Source: Bacillus smithii
GTDB taxonomy: Bacteria > Bacillota > Bacilli > Bacillales > DSM-4216
Reading direction: 5' to 3'
Length of the DNA: 64,000 bases
NCBI RefSeq assembly: GCF_001050115.1
Contig: NZ_CP012024.1
Span: 1,592,001 to 1,656,000 of the forward strand
In this document: positions 28,785-38,181 of the stretch, piece by piece
Layout of the letters: every line of letters starts with the position of its first letter
How positions within the stretch are numbered: position 1 is the first letter of the stretch
Made by a program: the position numbers and the translations under genes
Notes under the pieces: model-generated
What the model was told of the DNA's origin: nothing
The model's database searches: none
Seen by the model: the letters and a program-made list of their open reading frames with translations, nothing else

Positions 28785-30374
28785 GATCACTTTATAAAAG
28801 TGATACAGACTGTCGACAAATCCGAAAAAACCGGATTTGCCGACAGTCTTTTTTTGTATAATTAAGATACCGTAATGAATTGAGGTGGATGAAGTGCTAA
28901 CAAAAAATACACAGATGAATCGTGATCAAATAGAAATGATAGCTTTAGACCAACTTGTACCTGCAGATCATTTGGTTCGTAAAATCGACGCTGCTATTGA
29001 TTTTTCATTTATCTATTCGCTTGTTCAAGACATGTATTCATCGGAAAGAGGTCGACCAAGTATTGATCCAGTTGTATTGATTAAAATGGCTTTCATCCAA
29101 TATACCTTCGGTATTCGTTCCATGCGAAAAACTATAGAGGAAATCGAAACGAATCTGGCTTACCGTTGGTTTCTTGGATTTGGTTTTTATGATAAGGTAC
29201 CTCACTTTTCAACGTTTGGGAAAAACTACGAGCGACGCTTTAAGGATACAGACTTATTTGAACAGATATTCTATCGCATTTTGAAAGAAGCTGCAGATAA
29301 GAAGCTGATAAGCAGTGAGCATGTCTTTATTGATTCTACTCATGTCAAAGCGAGTGCGAATAAGCATAAATTTGAGAAGAAAGTGGTTCGAAAAGAAACG
29401 AAAGCCTATCAAGCACGTCTACAAGATGAGATAAATGCTGATCGAGAAGCACATGGAAAAAAGCCATTTCCTCCAGATAAATTTGGGAAAGAAGAATATA
29501 AAGAAATAAAAGAAAGTACCACTGATCCGGAAAGTGGTTACTACGTAAAAGACGAGCGAACAAAACAGTTTGCTTACTCATTCCATGCTGCTGCGGATCG
29601 AAATGGCTTTGTTTTGGGGGCTATTGTAACGCCAGGGAATATTCATGACAGTTCCGTATTGGAGCCACTTCTTGAAAAAGTCATAGAAAAACATGGAAAA
29701 CCGGTTGTAGTTGCTGCTGACGCTGGATATAAAACTCCCGCCGTTGCCCAATACATATTTGAAAATGATATGACCCCTGCTTTACCTTATACTCGCCCTC
29801 GTACAAAGGATGGTTATTTCAAAAAACATGAGTATGTTTACGATGAATACTACGATTGTTATCTTTGTCCGCAAGGACAAGTGTTAAAATATGCAACTAC
29901 GACGAAGGAAGGCTATCGTCAATATTTTTCTGATCCAGTCCAGTGTAAAGATTGTCCATTCCTTTCGAAGTGCACCCAAAGTAAGGAGCATAAAAAACTG
30001 ATTCAGCGACATGTATGGGAATTTTATTTAGAGGAAGCTGATCATCTTCGGCATACACAAGAGAATAAGAGCATTTATGCAAGACGGAAAGAAACCATTG
30101 AACGTGTTTTTGCTGATGCAAAGGAAAAGCATGGTATGCGTTGGACAACCTTAAGAGGTCTAAAAAAATTGTCCATGCAGGCGATGCTAACTTTTGCTGC
30201 AATGAATTTGAAAAAGATGGCTTGCTGGACATGGAAAAGTCCAGCAATAACATAAAATAGACCCCTGGAGGGGTCTATTCCAAACATTTGAAAGCATAAA
30301 AGTGACAAAAGGCATCCGAAAGCGCACATTCGGATGCCTTTTGTCTACACTCTGGATCACTTTATAAAAGTGAT
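28785..30374. mobile_element. IS1182-family insertion sequence between palindrome copies
   Basis: Both ends carry the same near-palindromic 20-mer starting GATCACTTTATAAAAG (28785-28804 and 30355-30374). Next to it are inverted repeats, CAGACTGTCGACAAA on the left and CAGAGTGTAGACAAA read inward from the right. Just inside each end is a strong hairpin: CGACAAATCCG/CGGATTTGCCG with a T run on the left (about 28814-28855) and GACAAAAGGCATCCGA with its complement on the right (30304-30345). These would block outside transcription. The 20-mer copies are either a target duplication of a palindromic site or the outer part of the terminal repeats. Confidence 0.8.
28894..30255 (+). CDS. IS1182-family transposase
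   Basis: A 453-residue DDE transposase. The N-terminal domain shows LDQLVPADHLVRKIDAAIDF, GRPSIDPVVLIKMAFIQY and RSMRKTIEEIETNLAYRWF. The catalytic core shows HVFIDSTHVKASANK (first Asp), AADAGYKT (second Asp region) and ARRKETIERVFADAKEKHG (Glu). A Cys cluster (CYLCPQGQ, CKDCPFLSKC) is typical of this family. GTG 28894 follows GAGGTGG; an in-frame GTG at 28885 overlaps that site. The frame is complete, so the element may be active. Confidence 0.95.
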   Translation: MLTKNTQMNRDQIEMIALDQLVPADHLVRKIDAAIDFSFIYSLVQDMYSSERGRPSIDPVVLIKMAFIQYTFGIRSMRKTIEEIETNLAYRWFLGFGFYDKVPHFSTFGKNYERRFKDTDLFEQIFYRILKEAADKKLISSEHVFIDSTHVKASANKHKFEKKVVRKETKAYQARLQDEINADREAHGKKPFPPDKFGKEEYKEIKESTTDPESGYYVKDERTKQFAYSFHAAADRNGFVLGAIVTPGNIHDSSVLEPLLEKVIEKHGKPVVVAADAGYKTPAVAQYIFENDMTPALPYTRPRTKDGYFKKHEYVYDEYYDCYLCPQGQVLKYATTTKEGYRQYFSDPVQCKDCPFLSKCTQSKEHKKLIQRHVWEFYLEEADHLRHTQENKSIYARRKETIERVFADAKEKHGMRWTTLRGLKKLSMQAMLTFAAMNLKKMACWTWKSPAIT

Positions 30375-30421
30375 ATATTCTATTTTCATGGTTAAATTGA
30401 TAGAGAGAAAGAAGAGAAAGC

Positions 30422-31324
30422 ATGAGAGAGTTATCACGTTTTAAAACCATTAGTCTTATTACGTTTCTTGTATTAGTATGGGGAGTATCATGGCCTATAT
30501 ACAAAATTGCCTTAGAGTATACCCCACCTCTCCTATTTGCTGGAATGCGCACCCTTTTTGGCGGGCTGTTGTTGGTTATTCTATTATTGCCAAAATGGAA
30601 AGAAATTCGCTGGAAAGAAAACTGGCCTATTTATCTCATTTCGTCCATATTTAATGTCATTTTGTTTTATGGATTACAAACGGTCGGGCTCATGTATATC
30701 CCATCCGGATTATTTTCGGTAATTGTATATCTTCAGCCTGTCCTTGTCGGCATTTTTGCTTGGTTATGGCTTAAAGAACCGATGTCAGCCTTAAAAGTCA
30801 TCGGTTTATTCATTGGCTTTATTGGAGTGGCCGTGGTCAGTGCGAGCGGCTTTTCTGGGCATATTGCGGTTGCGGGGATCATTTTAGCCCTTCTTACAGG
30901 AATTAGCTGGGCGCTTGGCACGGTGTATGTCAAAAAAATCAGCTCCCAGGTTGATTCTATGTGGCTCACAGCCTTTCAATGTGTAATCGGGGGAATCGTC
31001 CTTACTGGAATTGGTTCGGGTATGGAGAGCTGGTCCGACATCGTATGGAATGTTCCTTACTTATTCGGCTTAATCTTTGGGGCCATTCTAGGTTTATCCG
31101 TGAGTTGGATTATTTACTTTACCCTTGTCAATTCCGGAGACGCCAGCAAGGTTGCATCTTACACATTTCTTGTTCCCGTTATCTCCGTCTTTACTGGAAC
31201 ATTATTCTTAAGAGAGCCATTTACGTTCAATCTGGTCATAGGACTCCTCTTAATCGCGTTGAGCATTTATTTAGTCAATCGAAAACCAAAAAACCATATC
31301 GAACAACAGAAAAAAGCAGCTTAA
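30422..31324 (+). CDS. EamA-family (DMT) transporter
   Basis: A 300-residue membrane protein with ten predicted spans formed by two EamA repeats (residues about 8-140 and 150-290). Members export amino acids, purines or other metabolites; the substrate cannot be told. Conserved points include LVWGVSWPIYKIALEYTPP, FYGLQTVGLMYIPSG, and SWALGTVYVKK. ATG 30422 follows GAAAGAAGAGAAAG. It lies 48 bp outside the IS1182 element and may have lost its original promoter context. Confidence 0.88.
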   Translation: MRELSRFKTISLITFLVLVWGVSWPIYKIALEYTPPLLFAGMRTLFGGLLLVILLLPKWKEIRWKENWPIYLISSIFNVILFYGLQTVGLMYIPSGLFSVIVYLQPVLVGIFAWLWLKEPMSALKVIGLFIGFIGVAVVSASGFSGHIAVAGIILALLTGISWALGTVYVKKISSQVDSMWLTAFQCVIGGIVLTGIGSGMESWSDIVWNVPYLFGLIFGAILGLSVSWIIYFTLVNSGDASKVASYTFLVPVISVFTGTLFLREPFTFNLVIGLLLIALSIYLVNRKPKNHIEQQKKAA

Positions 31325-31330
31325 AGTTGA

Positions 31331-31370
31331 AAACCCTCTTGTCGAGACCATCGCATAAGAGGGTTTTTTT
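31331..31370. terminator. Bidirectional terminator
   Basis: AAACCCTCTT pairs with AAGAGGGTTT and is followed by T on the plus strand; the complementary A run lets it also serve the small reverse-strand gene that converges here. Confidence 0.85.
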
Positions 31371-31393
31371 ATGGCGTTGCCTTGGAGAAGACT

Positions 31394-31540
31394 TTATTTG
31401 ACCTTCAGATACTTCAAGATTTCCTCTTGTTTGAATTGAACAGATTCTACCTTTTTCTCTAATTTTTCCATTCTTTCTATTACCGGGTTTAAAGCTTCCT
31501 CTAAAATACGCTGCAGCCGAATCGCTTTGTCTTGATCCAT
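31394..31540 (-). CDS. 48-residue coiled-coil small protein
   Basis: A short reverse-strand gene, MDQDKAIRLQRILEEALNPV at its N-terminus and KQEEILKYLKVK at its C-terminus. It is almost wholly helical with heptad-like leucines and many charged residues. ATG 31540 has a clean GGAGG site seven to ten bases upstream, and the shared terminator stands just after the stop. No family is recognised. Start, site and terminator make it a probable real gene. Confidence 0.6.
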   Translation of the reverse strand: MDQDKAIRLQRILEEALNPVIERMEKLEKKVESVQFKQEEILKYLKVK

Positions 31541-32253
31541 CACAATCTAACCTCCGCATCAAAACGATTTTGTTTAAAGATGTATTTTGAATACATCTAT
31601 ATCATACCGTTTGTCATCACTGAAATGAATCGAAAAATGGAAGTTTTAAAAAATTTGTCAAAATAGGGGGGAGATCTTTTTGAGAAAGCTGTAATCTCAT
31701 ATATTAAAGTTCTCAAGGCTAAACTAGTTAGGGAGAGAAAATAATAGCTGGATTCATCAACCGATTCTCTTTTCTAATTAGGGAATTTTAAATCCGTTGC
31801 TGTTTGGAATTTTAACACCTTTAATTAAAATTTATAATTCTATAACCATGAGTATACCAAATTATGCTAAAATACTGTTAAAATTGGACTATATAAAAAA
31901 CGGCGCTTTGTGACTAATCAAAAGAAATACAAGAGTTTCGATCAAAATGAGTATTTCTGTCAACTCCCATTGTCACTTTAGAAGAAGCAATATCAAACGA
32001 GATAGACAATATCTGAAATATTTTTGGTACTTTATTAATATAGATTTTTTCTAAATCACCTAAAAAAGAGTAAAGGTTAATATTTGATGAAACACAAAAT
32101 TAGTTGAAAGTGTGGCAGCATCCAAATTAATGAAAAGAAAAAACAAGAACAAAAACACTTCATTGATTATAACTAGCAAATTTAGCGAATAGACATGCCT
32201 TTACTCTTATTAAGAAACGGGAAATACAGATAAAAAATAGGGAGGAAATAAGA
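31541..32253. other. Gap upstream of the DUF262 gene
   Basis: About 710 bp of very AT-rich DNA (promoters of both flanking genes presumably lie here). No open frame with a family resemblance, no RNA gene and no long repeat was recognised. Confidence 0.4.
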
Positions 32254-33235
32254 ATGCAAAAAACATTAAATGCGGAAGAAATGCCGCTTTATAAAGTTTT
32301 TTCGGATGATTTCCTGTTTACTATTCCGTCTGTACAGCGCCCATATTCATGGACGTCTGATCAAGCAGGGGATTTGTTAGACGATCTTCTCGATTATATT
32401 GATCATCAATCCATCACGAAAGACGATTTTTCTAAGATTGATGAGCCTTATTTTTTGGGCAGTATTGTTCTAGTGAAAAAAGGAGAAAACCTTTATGAGG
32501 TTTTGGATGGACAGCAACGGTTAACGACATTAACAATTTTGTTGGCGGTTTTACGTGACTATTTAGGGGGAGAATACGCGAAAACCATTAAACCGATGAT
32601 TGCCCAAGAAGGCAATATGTTTCTTCAAACAAAAGATCAATATAGAATTGAGTTAAGAAAGATAGATCAATCCTTTTTTCAACATTATATTCAAGAAGAG
32701 GGAGCAACTACGAAGCTGAAAGAAAATACTCCAGTTAAAACAGATAGTCAAAAGCGGATTCGAGAGAATGCACTATATTTTATTAACCGTCTAAATACTA
32801 TAGATCCAGAATTAGTAAAAACATTGCCAGGTGTTATTTATGGACTTTGCTATCTAGTCGTTGTATCAACACCAAATTTTGATTCTGCATTTCGAATTTT
32901 CACTGTTTTAAATGATCGTGGTTTGGATTTAATGCCTAGTGATATTTTTAAAGCAAGGGCGTTAGGAGATATACCAGAAGAAGAACAGGAGATTTACACG
33001 ACAAAGTGGGAAGAAGTAGAAGTTGCGCTTGGCCGCGATCAATTTAATAAGCTGTTTGAACACATTCGCGTAATCATTCAGAAACGAAAAAGCAGCGCGA
33101 ATATCAAGGATGAATATGAAGGTATATTTTGGCTAGTTGTATAATCAAATGCAACAAGCATAAAAAATGAAAAACCATAGATAAACCACGTATGATTAAG
33201 TCGACTAAAACAATATCGATACGGAGGATTTATCT

Positions 33236-34279
33236 ATGGCAATTACTAATTCTACCATAGGAGCTCGGCATTTCAAACACTTAACGGCTTATGACCGTGG
33301 GAAAATTGCGGCCTTACACGCTGCTGGTAAGACTCAACAGGAGATTGCAGATTATGTTGGTTGTCACAAAAGCACCATCTCCCGTGAGTTAAGAAGAGGT
33401 ACAGTGCCACAAAGAAAAAGCAACGGGAAAATTGTTCATGTCTATTTTCCAGACACAGGTCAACTTCTCTATGAGAGAAACAGGAAAGCCTGTGGCCGCA
33501 AGCTAAAACTAGACGATGCCATCGAGTTTATTAAGTATGCCGAAACTCAGATCCTTGATAAGAAATGGTCTCCTGATGCGGTATGTGGGAGAGCCAAACG
33601 TGATGGGAAATTCAAAGACAAAATGGTTTGCACCAAGACCCTTTATAACTATATTGATCTAGGACTTATAGGCGTTAAAAACATTGACCTACCTATGAAA
33701 ATTACCCTGAACACCAAGAAAAAACGTAACCGGAAGAATAAGAAGATCTTAGGACGCAGTATCGATGAGCGACCAATTGAAGTCAATGAACGCCAAGAGT
33801 TTGGTCACTGGGAAATTGATACGGTTATAGGCAAGAAGACTAAAGATCAGGCCTTATTGACTCTTACTGAGCGCAAAACCCGTAAAGAAATAATTTTGAG
33901 AGTGACAGCCAAGGATAGTCTATCCGTTTCAGAAGTCATATCTCAGTTGAAAGTGTCTTATGGTAATCGGTTCTCTAAAGTGTTTAAAACCATTACGGCT
34001 GATAACGGTTCTGAATTTGCTGACCTCGGCCTTAGTGTTGAAAAAGATCTAACAGAGGTTTATTTTACACACCCTTACACATCCTGTGAACGAGGAACCA
34101 ACGAGCGTCATAATGGCCTTATTAGGCGCTTCATACCAAAGGGGAGACCCATTTCCTCTGTGGCAGACGAAACCATTACCTATGTTGAAAATTGGTGTAA
34201 CCATCTTCCAAGGAAGATCCTCAATTATCGTACACCTGAGGAGTGTTTCCAAATAGAGTTAGCTGGCTTAGCTTCTTAA
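33236..34279 (+). CDS. IS30-family transposase
   Basis: A 347-residue DDE transposase. The N-terminal HTH is YDRGKIAALHAAGKTQQEIA followed by CHKSTISRELRRG. The catalytic core shows GHWEIDTVIGKK (first Asp), ITADNGSEFADL (second Asp) and CERGTNERHNGLIRRFIPKG (Glu). ATG 33236 follows ACGGAGGA. Frame intact. It disrupts the DUF262 gene in the same orientation. Confidence 0.95.
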   Translation: MAITNSTIGARHFKHLTAYDRGKIAALHAAGKTQQEIADYVGCHKSTISRELRRGTVPQRKSNGKIVHVYFPDTGQLLYERNRKACGRKLKLDDAIEFIKYAETQILDKKWSPDAVCGRAKRDGKFKDKMVCTKTLYNYIDLGLIGVKNIDLPMKITLNTKKKRNRKNKKILGRSIDERPIEVNERQEFGHWEIDTVIGKKTKDQALLTLTERKTRKEIILRVTAKDSLSVSEVISQLKVSYGNRFSKVFKTITADNGSEFADLGLSVEKDLTEVYFTHPYTSCERGTNERHNGLIRRFIPKGRPISSVADETITYVENWCNHLPRKILNYRTPEECFQIELAGLAS

Positions 34280-34326
34280 CCTTAAGCCAGCTAACCCAAA
34301 GGGTTGGTTTTTAGCAACTTGACAAA

Positions 34327-34430
34327 GAGCCTCTGCGGGCATGGCTACCAGCCATGAAGCCAGGTATACGGTACTGGCTGGGCCAACCAGGCTACCATGC
34401 CCGCCACTCCACGTCAAGTCGCGCAGAGTG
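34327..34430 (+). other. GC-rich structured segment in the IS30 element
   Basis: A short GC-rich island in AT-rich surroundings. CTCTGCG at 34331-34337 pairs with CGCAGAG at 34422-34428; inside, GGGCATGG (34337-34344) pairs with CCATGCCC (34395-34402), and CCAGCC/GGCTGG or AGCCAG/CTGGCT fold the centre. It lies between the transposase stop and the right IS end. It could be a terminator-like or regulatory RNA domain of the element. Confidence 0.5.
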
Positions 34431-35804
34431 TCCCGATTCTACTTAATCATGGGTTATCTGGTCTTTCAATACTTGTTGCATTTAATATTGCAATTTAAGG
34501 AAGGTATATTTTCAAAAATATGCGGTAAAAATTTTATTGATGAAATGCTTATACCATATAGTGAGATATATTTGAAGCTAGTGGATTATCAGACTTATTA
34601 TTCTAATGATCCAAGTATGGTCAAATTACTGAGTCTAATGAATCGAATTGATAACTCTGATTGGATGCCAGTAGCGATGTATTATATTCGTCATCACAAT
34701 GAAAGAATAAAAGAATTTTTACAACGTTTGGAAACCTTTGCGGCAACGAGCATGATTTTACGGAGAAACTATAATTGGCGTATGTCGAAATATTCAGCGA
34801 TTTTAAAAGAAATGGATAAAGGGATTGATGTTTTCTCAGAAATGTCAACACTAGAACTATCAAATACAGATAGAGCAGAAGTCATTCATCAATTAAATGG
34901 TGATGTATACATAAATTTAAAAGATACGGCTAAGCGGTATATTTTATTACGATTAGATTCTCTTTTAACAAAAGGTCAACCGTATTACAATCATTCGGTT
35001 ATTACAGTTGAGCATGTATTGCCGCAAAATCCTAAACCTGAAAGCGAATGGCTCAAGAAATTTGAGGAGCCTGAAAAGTATGTACATAAACTAGGAAATC
35101 TCGTTCTTTTAACACGGAAGAAAAATTCACAAGCTCAAAATTATGACTTTCCAAAGAAAAAAGCTTCATATTTTCAAACGTCTGGTGGTGTTACATCCTT
35201 TGCTTTAACTTCCCAAGTTATTCAATTGGATCAATGGACTCCAGAAGTGGTCGAAAAACGTCAGCGAGAACTGGTCCAATTATTGATCGATGAATGGAAA
35301 TTGGATAAGCATATCGATTTTAATACATTCAATCAAAATTTTTATATCGAAACACCGAAAGGAATTTCTGCTTCCGGATATCCAGTTGATGAAGGGTTTT
35401 TAGTAAAGAAAGGATCCAAATTTTCTTCCTCTGTTAGCCATTCTATAGGAACTGGTTATGCGGAACTTCGCAAAAAGTTGATAGATATGAAAATCTTAAA
35501 TAAGCAAGAGAATTACTTGGTATTGACTAAGGATCATAAGTTCACGAGCCCTTCTACCGCTTCATCCATCATTCTTGGAAGAAGCTCCAATGGATTGACC
35601 GAATGGAAACTTTTAAATGGAAAAACTTTGAAAGAAGTGTTGGGAAAGTAAAAAGGGATCTTTGCACAACAACATAAAATTACTTCGTTTAAGCTATAGC
35701 AATTATAAGAAAATAGAGTTACTAAATATCATTCAGGGATTTATGTAAACATAAACATGGCTAAATATTTAACTGAAAAGGCAATGAAGGGAGAAAGCGA
35801 AAAA

Positions 35805-36354
35805 ATGTCTTTTTTAAGAAAACAGGTACTTTGATAGGGAAAACTGTAGGATTTGTAACAGGAGAACCTATAAAATTTATAGGTAAAAAGTTAAATAATG
35901 ATTACATTCAAGAAATTGACGATGGAATTAAAAAAGCCACAACGAATACTGGAACAACGATTGGAAGTATTGCTGAAGGCACATGGAATACAGCTTCAGG
36001 TTTAATCAATAAAGATGAAAATAAACGTGATGAAGGTTTAAAGGAATTAAAAAATACCACAATTCGAACGGCAAAAGGAATTGGACAATCTATAAAAAGT
36101 ACATACAATAATGGAAAAGATGTAGTTCAAGGCGTAGTTAATAATGATAAAGAACAGATGATTAAAGGAGCAAAAGGAATCGGAAAAACGATTCACAACG
36201 GGAACAAATATTTGCGAATGAAACACCTGAAGGGTATACATGGCATCATAGTGAAGAACCAGGGAAACTGGAATTGGTAGATGAAGAGATACATGCCGAG
36301 ACGGCTCATACTGGTGGCAGAGAACTATGGGGAGGCGGAAGTGAAAACCGTTAA
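35805..36354 (+). pseudogene. Frameshifted WHH-type nuclease toxin remnant
   Basis: ATG 35805 (after AAGGGAGAAAG) reads MSFLRK, then a one-base loss in an A run shifts the frame; KTVGFVTGEPIKFIGKKL and a helical repeat-like region (residues about 15-130) follow in frame from 35831. Near 36207 a second shift leads to IFANETPEGYTWHHSEEPGK, VDEEIHAETAHTGG and a stop at 36354. The WHH motif and the spaced HTGG are typical of WHH-type HNH nuclease domains at the C-terminus of polymorphic toxins. The protein is small (about 180 codons) and now broken in two places. Confidence 0.7.
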
Positions 36355-36806
36355 CATAAAAATCTTAATTTTAAAGTACGACCAATAGGATATAGGGCTA
36401 GGCACCACCCTGGTTTTGTTGATATTGAAAGAAAGGGGAGACGGCAGTTAAAGTGGCTATCAGTTTTTTTAGGTATAGTAAAAAAGGAATTGTTGTTTTA
36501 TACATGTTCATCTTCAAATTTGTTTTGGAAAAACGATTTTTGAAGAGTTGGCCATTCAATCTTTTATAGGGGTTGACGAGGGGGGTGAAAACGTTTTTCG
36601 ACATTTTGCTTGTATCAATGTATTCTTTTCATGTATATTCAAAATGGTCATAATTATATCGAACTTTTGGCATTCATTATTCATCAGCCAATACACATAT
36701 TGAATGGTCTTGATTGAAAGGGAATGCAGTATACCGGAACAGAGTTTTAAAGTTTGATAAATTTTACAATTTTGCTTAAATGAGTATTTATGCAGGGGGA
36801 ATCATC
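36355..36806. other. Gap after the toxin remnant
   Basis: Immunity genes usually follow such toxins, but I find no clean gene here. A frame with GYRARHHPGFVDIERKG (about 36376-36541) is open for some 55 codons and may be a remnant. Confidence 0.3.
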
Positions 36807-37328
36807 ATGAGTGAGATACGATACGTGAGAGAGACAAGAACTTTTAAAGCGAGTCATGTTCTCCCACCGGATACCAATAATCATAATACGTTGTTTGGCG
36901 GAAAATTAATGGCACATATCGATGATGTAGCGGCTCTTGCCGCCATGAAGCTTGCGGGAGGCCCAGTTGTAACCGCCTCAACCGATTCTGTCGATTTTCT
37001 TCATCCTATTAAAGTAGACGATGAGGTTTCTCTTGAAGCATTTGTGACTTGGACTCATCAAACGTCGATGGAAGTGTTTGTAAAAATCGTCGCAGAAGAT
37101 CTGATTACTGGTGAACGCACTGTATGCGCCACTTCCTTTTTAACCTTTGTGGCCATTGGAAAAGACGGTCGGCCGACTCCTGTGCCGAAAATTGTTCCGG
37201 AAACCGAAGAGGAAAAATTTTTGCATCAAGGGGCGCCAGAAAGAGCAGCTAATCGTAAACAACGCAGAGATCGCAGCAAACATTTAGCAGCTTTATTAGG
37301 GACGAAACGGCCATGGGAGACTGACTGA
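36807..37328 (+). CDS. Acyl-CoA thioesterase (hot-dog fold, YkhA/YciA type)
   Basis: A 173-residue cytoplasmic thioesterase that hydrolyses acyl-CoA. The hot-dog marks are HNTLFGGKLMAHIDDVAALAA, where Asp/Asn of the helix are catalytic, and STDSVDFLHPIKVDD. A basic C-terminal tail (RAANRKQRRDRSKHLAALLG) is common in Bacillaceae members. ATG 36807 follows AGGGGGA; the open frame extends nine codons further upstream without a site. Confidence 0.9.
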   Translation: MSEIRYVRETRTFKASHVLPPDTNNHNTLFGGKLMAHIDDVAALAAMKLAGGPVVTASTDSVDFLHPIKVDDEVSLEAFVTWTHQTSMEVFVKIVAEDLITGERTVCATSFLTFVAIGKDGRPTPVPKIVPETEEEKFLHQGAPERAANRKQRRDRSKHLAALLGTKRPWETD

Positions 37329-37843
37329 CTTGGTTCCTTCATCGACATTAGAACAGGCTTTTAAATTAGACCTTCCTTAGCTGAGGCAGTGATAGTGTTC
37401 AGTTCCAACTTTTCTTTACGGTTTTAAGAAGAAGTTAATGAAAGTAGTCTATTGTTGGTGTTAATACGCATGTGTATACACGGTCGGAAGTACATAACAA
37501 AAAAGGCAGAGGAAATAGGCAAAAGTGTGTCAAAACTATGGCCAGCGCGTCCAAAATTTTGTATTTGCATGTGTAGTAAAACCGCGCAATTTGCAGCTTT
37601 AGAATAGAATTGCCTAATGTTAAAACTGAATATATATTTTGTATGAAACAATCCGTTCATATAGGAGGAATAGTGCGAATGTAAAGCGCACATAAAATCA
37701 CCGAAACATTCGCACCTGAATCCGACCCTTTTATTCGAAAATTATGGTATTCATTTAAAAAATTTCTTTGTTTTGTTAAAAGAAAATAGTGAGTTTTTGA
37801 TCAAAAAGACGGGAATTTTCGGTTTTTTTGATCAAAAACCGCT
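37329..37843. other. Gap before the CRISPR relic
   Basis: No recognisable gene. Two copies of TTTTTGATCAAAAA lie about 30 bp apart (around 37795-37840), directly before the first CRISPR repeat, and could belong to an old leader. No cas gene or cas fragment was recognised. Confidence 0.4.
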
Positions 37844-37942
37844 GTCGCACTCTACATGAGTGCGTGGATTTAAATTTTATCCATATTCCGATAGTAAAGG
37901 ACTGCTAATCGTCGCACTCTATATGAGTGCGTGGATTGAAAT
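37844..37942 (+). CRISPR. Relic type I-C CRISPR array, two repeats and one spacer
   Basis: Repeat 1 (37844-37875) and repeat 2 (37911-37942) are 32 bp each and enclose one 35-bp spacer (37876-37910). Repeat 2 starts GTCGCACTCTATATGAGTGC and ends GTGGATTGAAAT, the type I-C pattern with the CGCAC/GTGCG stem. Repeat 1 differs at two positions (TACATG; GGATTTAAAT). Repeat and spacer sizes fit type I-C exactly. No third repeat follows and no cas genes are in the window. Confidence 0.85.
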
Positions 37943-38111
37943 CCATATTTAGAAACAAATCGATTTCTTGGCAATAATATCAGCGCCACAACAAATATTT
38001 CAAGCTAGATGAAAAACAACTGTGATATGCTATTCTAATTAAAATTCACTAATTTATTTGCAAGTTAAGATTAATAATAACACAGACAAAAATTAACCCT
38101 CTTTTGTTATT

Positions 38112-38140
38112 AAAGCCATCCCCGCTCAAGGGATGGCTTT
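38112..38140. terminator. Hairpin downstream of gabT
   Basis: AAAGCCATCCC pairs with GGGATGGCTTT across a 7-base loop. It lies 40 bp after the reverse-strand gabT stop; the T tract is short on both strands, so termination strength is uncertain. Confidence 0.6.
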
Positions 38141-38181
38141 GTTCATGGCAAAACTTAGCGTTGTCTCTTGATTTTCCCTCG

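Larger units (their letters stand above)
33131..34499. mobile_element. IS30-family insertion sequence
   Basis: The element of 1369 bp is flanked by a 13-bp direct repeat, GAAGGTATATTTT at 33118-33130 and 34500-34512. The ends carry imperfect inverted repeats with the common core AAATGCAACAAG, 16 bp from each terminus, and TTG at the same offset. One intact transposase gene lies inside, followed by a GC-rich structured segment. Thirteen bp is longer than the usual 2-3 bp of IS30 elements, though long duplications are known in some members of the family. Confidence 0.9.
32254..35651 (+). pseudogene. DUF262/DUF1524 (GmrSD-like) gene split by an IS30 element
   Basis: A restriction-type gene in two pieces: 32254-33130 and 34513-35651. 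Removing 33131-34512 (IS plus one target copy) restores a single frame of 671 codons. The N-terminal DUF262 part shows IPSVQRPYSW, EVLDGQQRLTTL and VLNDRGLDLMPSD, the ParB-like nucleotide-binding motifs. The C-terminal DUF1524 part shows the HNH-type nuclease motif ITVEHVLPQN, HKLGNLVLLTRKKNSQAQN. Intact relatives (GmrSD type IV enzymes) cut modified phage DNA. As it stands the first piece ends four codons into the IS and the second lacks a proper start. Confidence 0.9.

Noticed and set aside
28614..28865. 83-codon open frame across the left end of the IS1182 element
   Set aside because: It crosses the IS boundary and the internal terminator, has no ribosome binding site and no recognisable family.
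34341..34498. 5' extension of the DUF1524 open frame into the IS30 element
   Set aside because: This part belongs to the IS; the frame only happens to be open. The gene proper resumes at 34513.
37943..38110. Third CRISPR repeat downstream of the relic array
   Set aside because: I searched by eye for GTCGCAC and GTGGATTGAAA and found no further copy.
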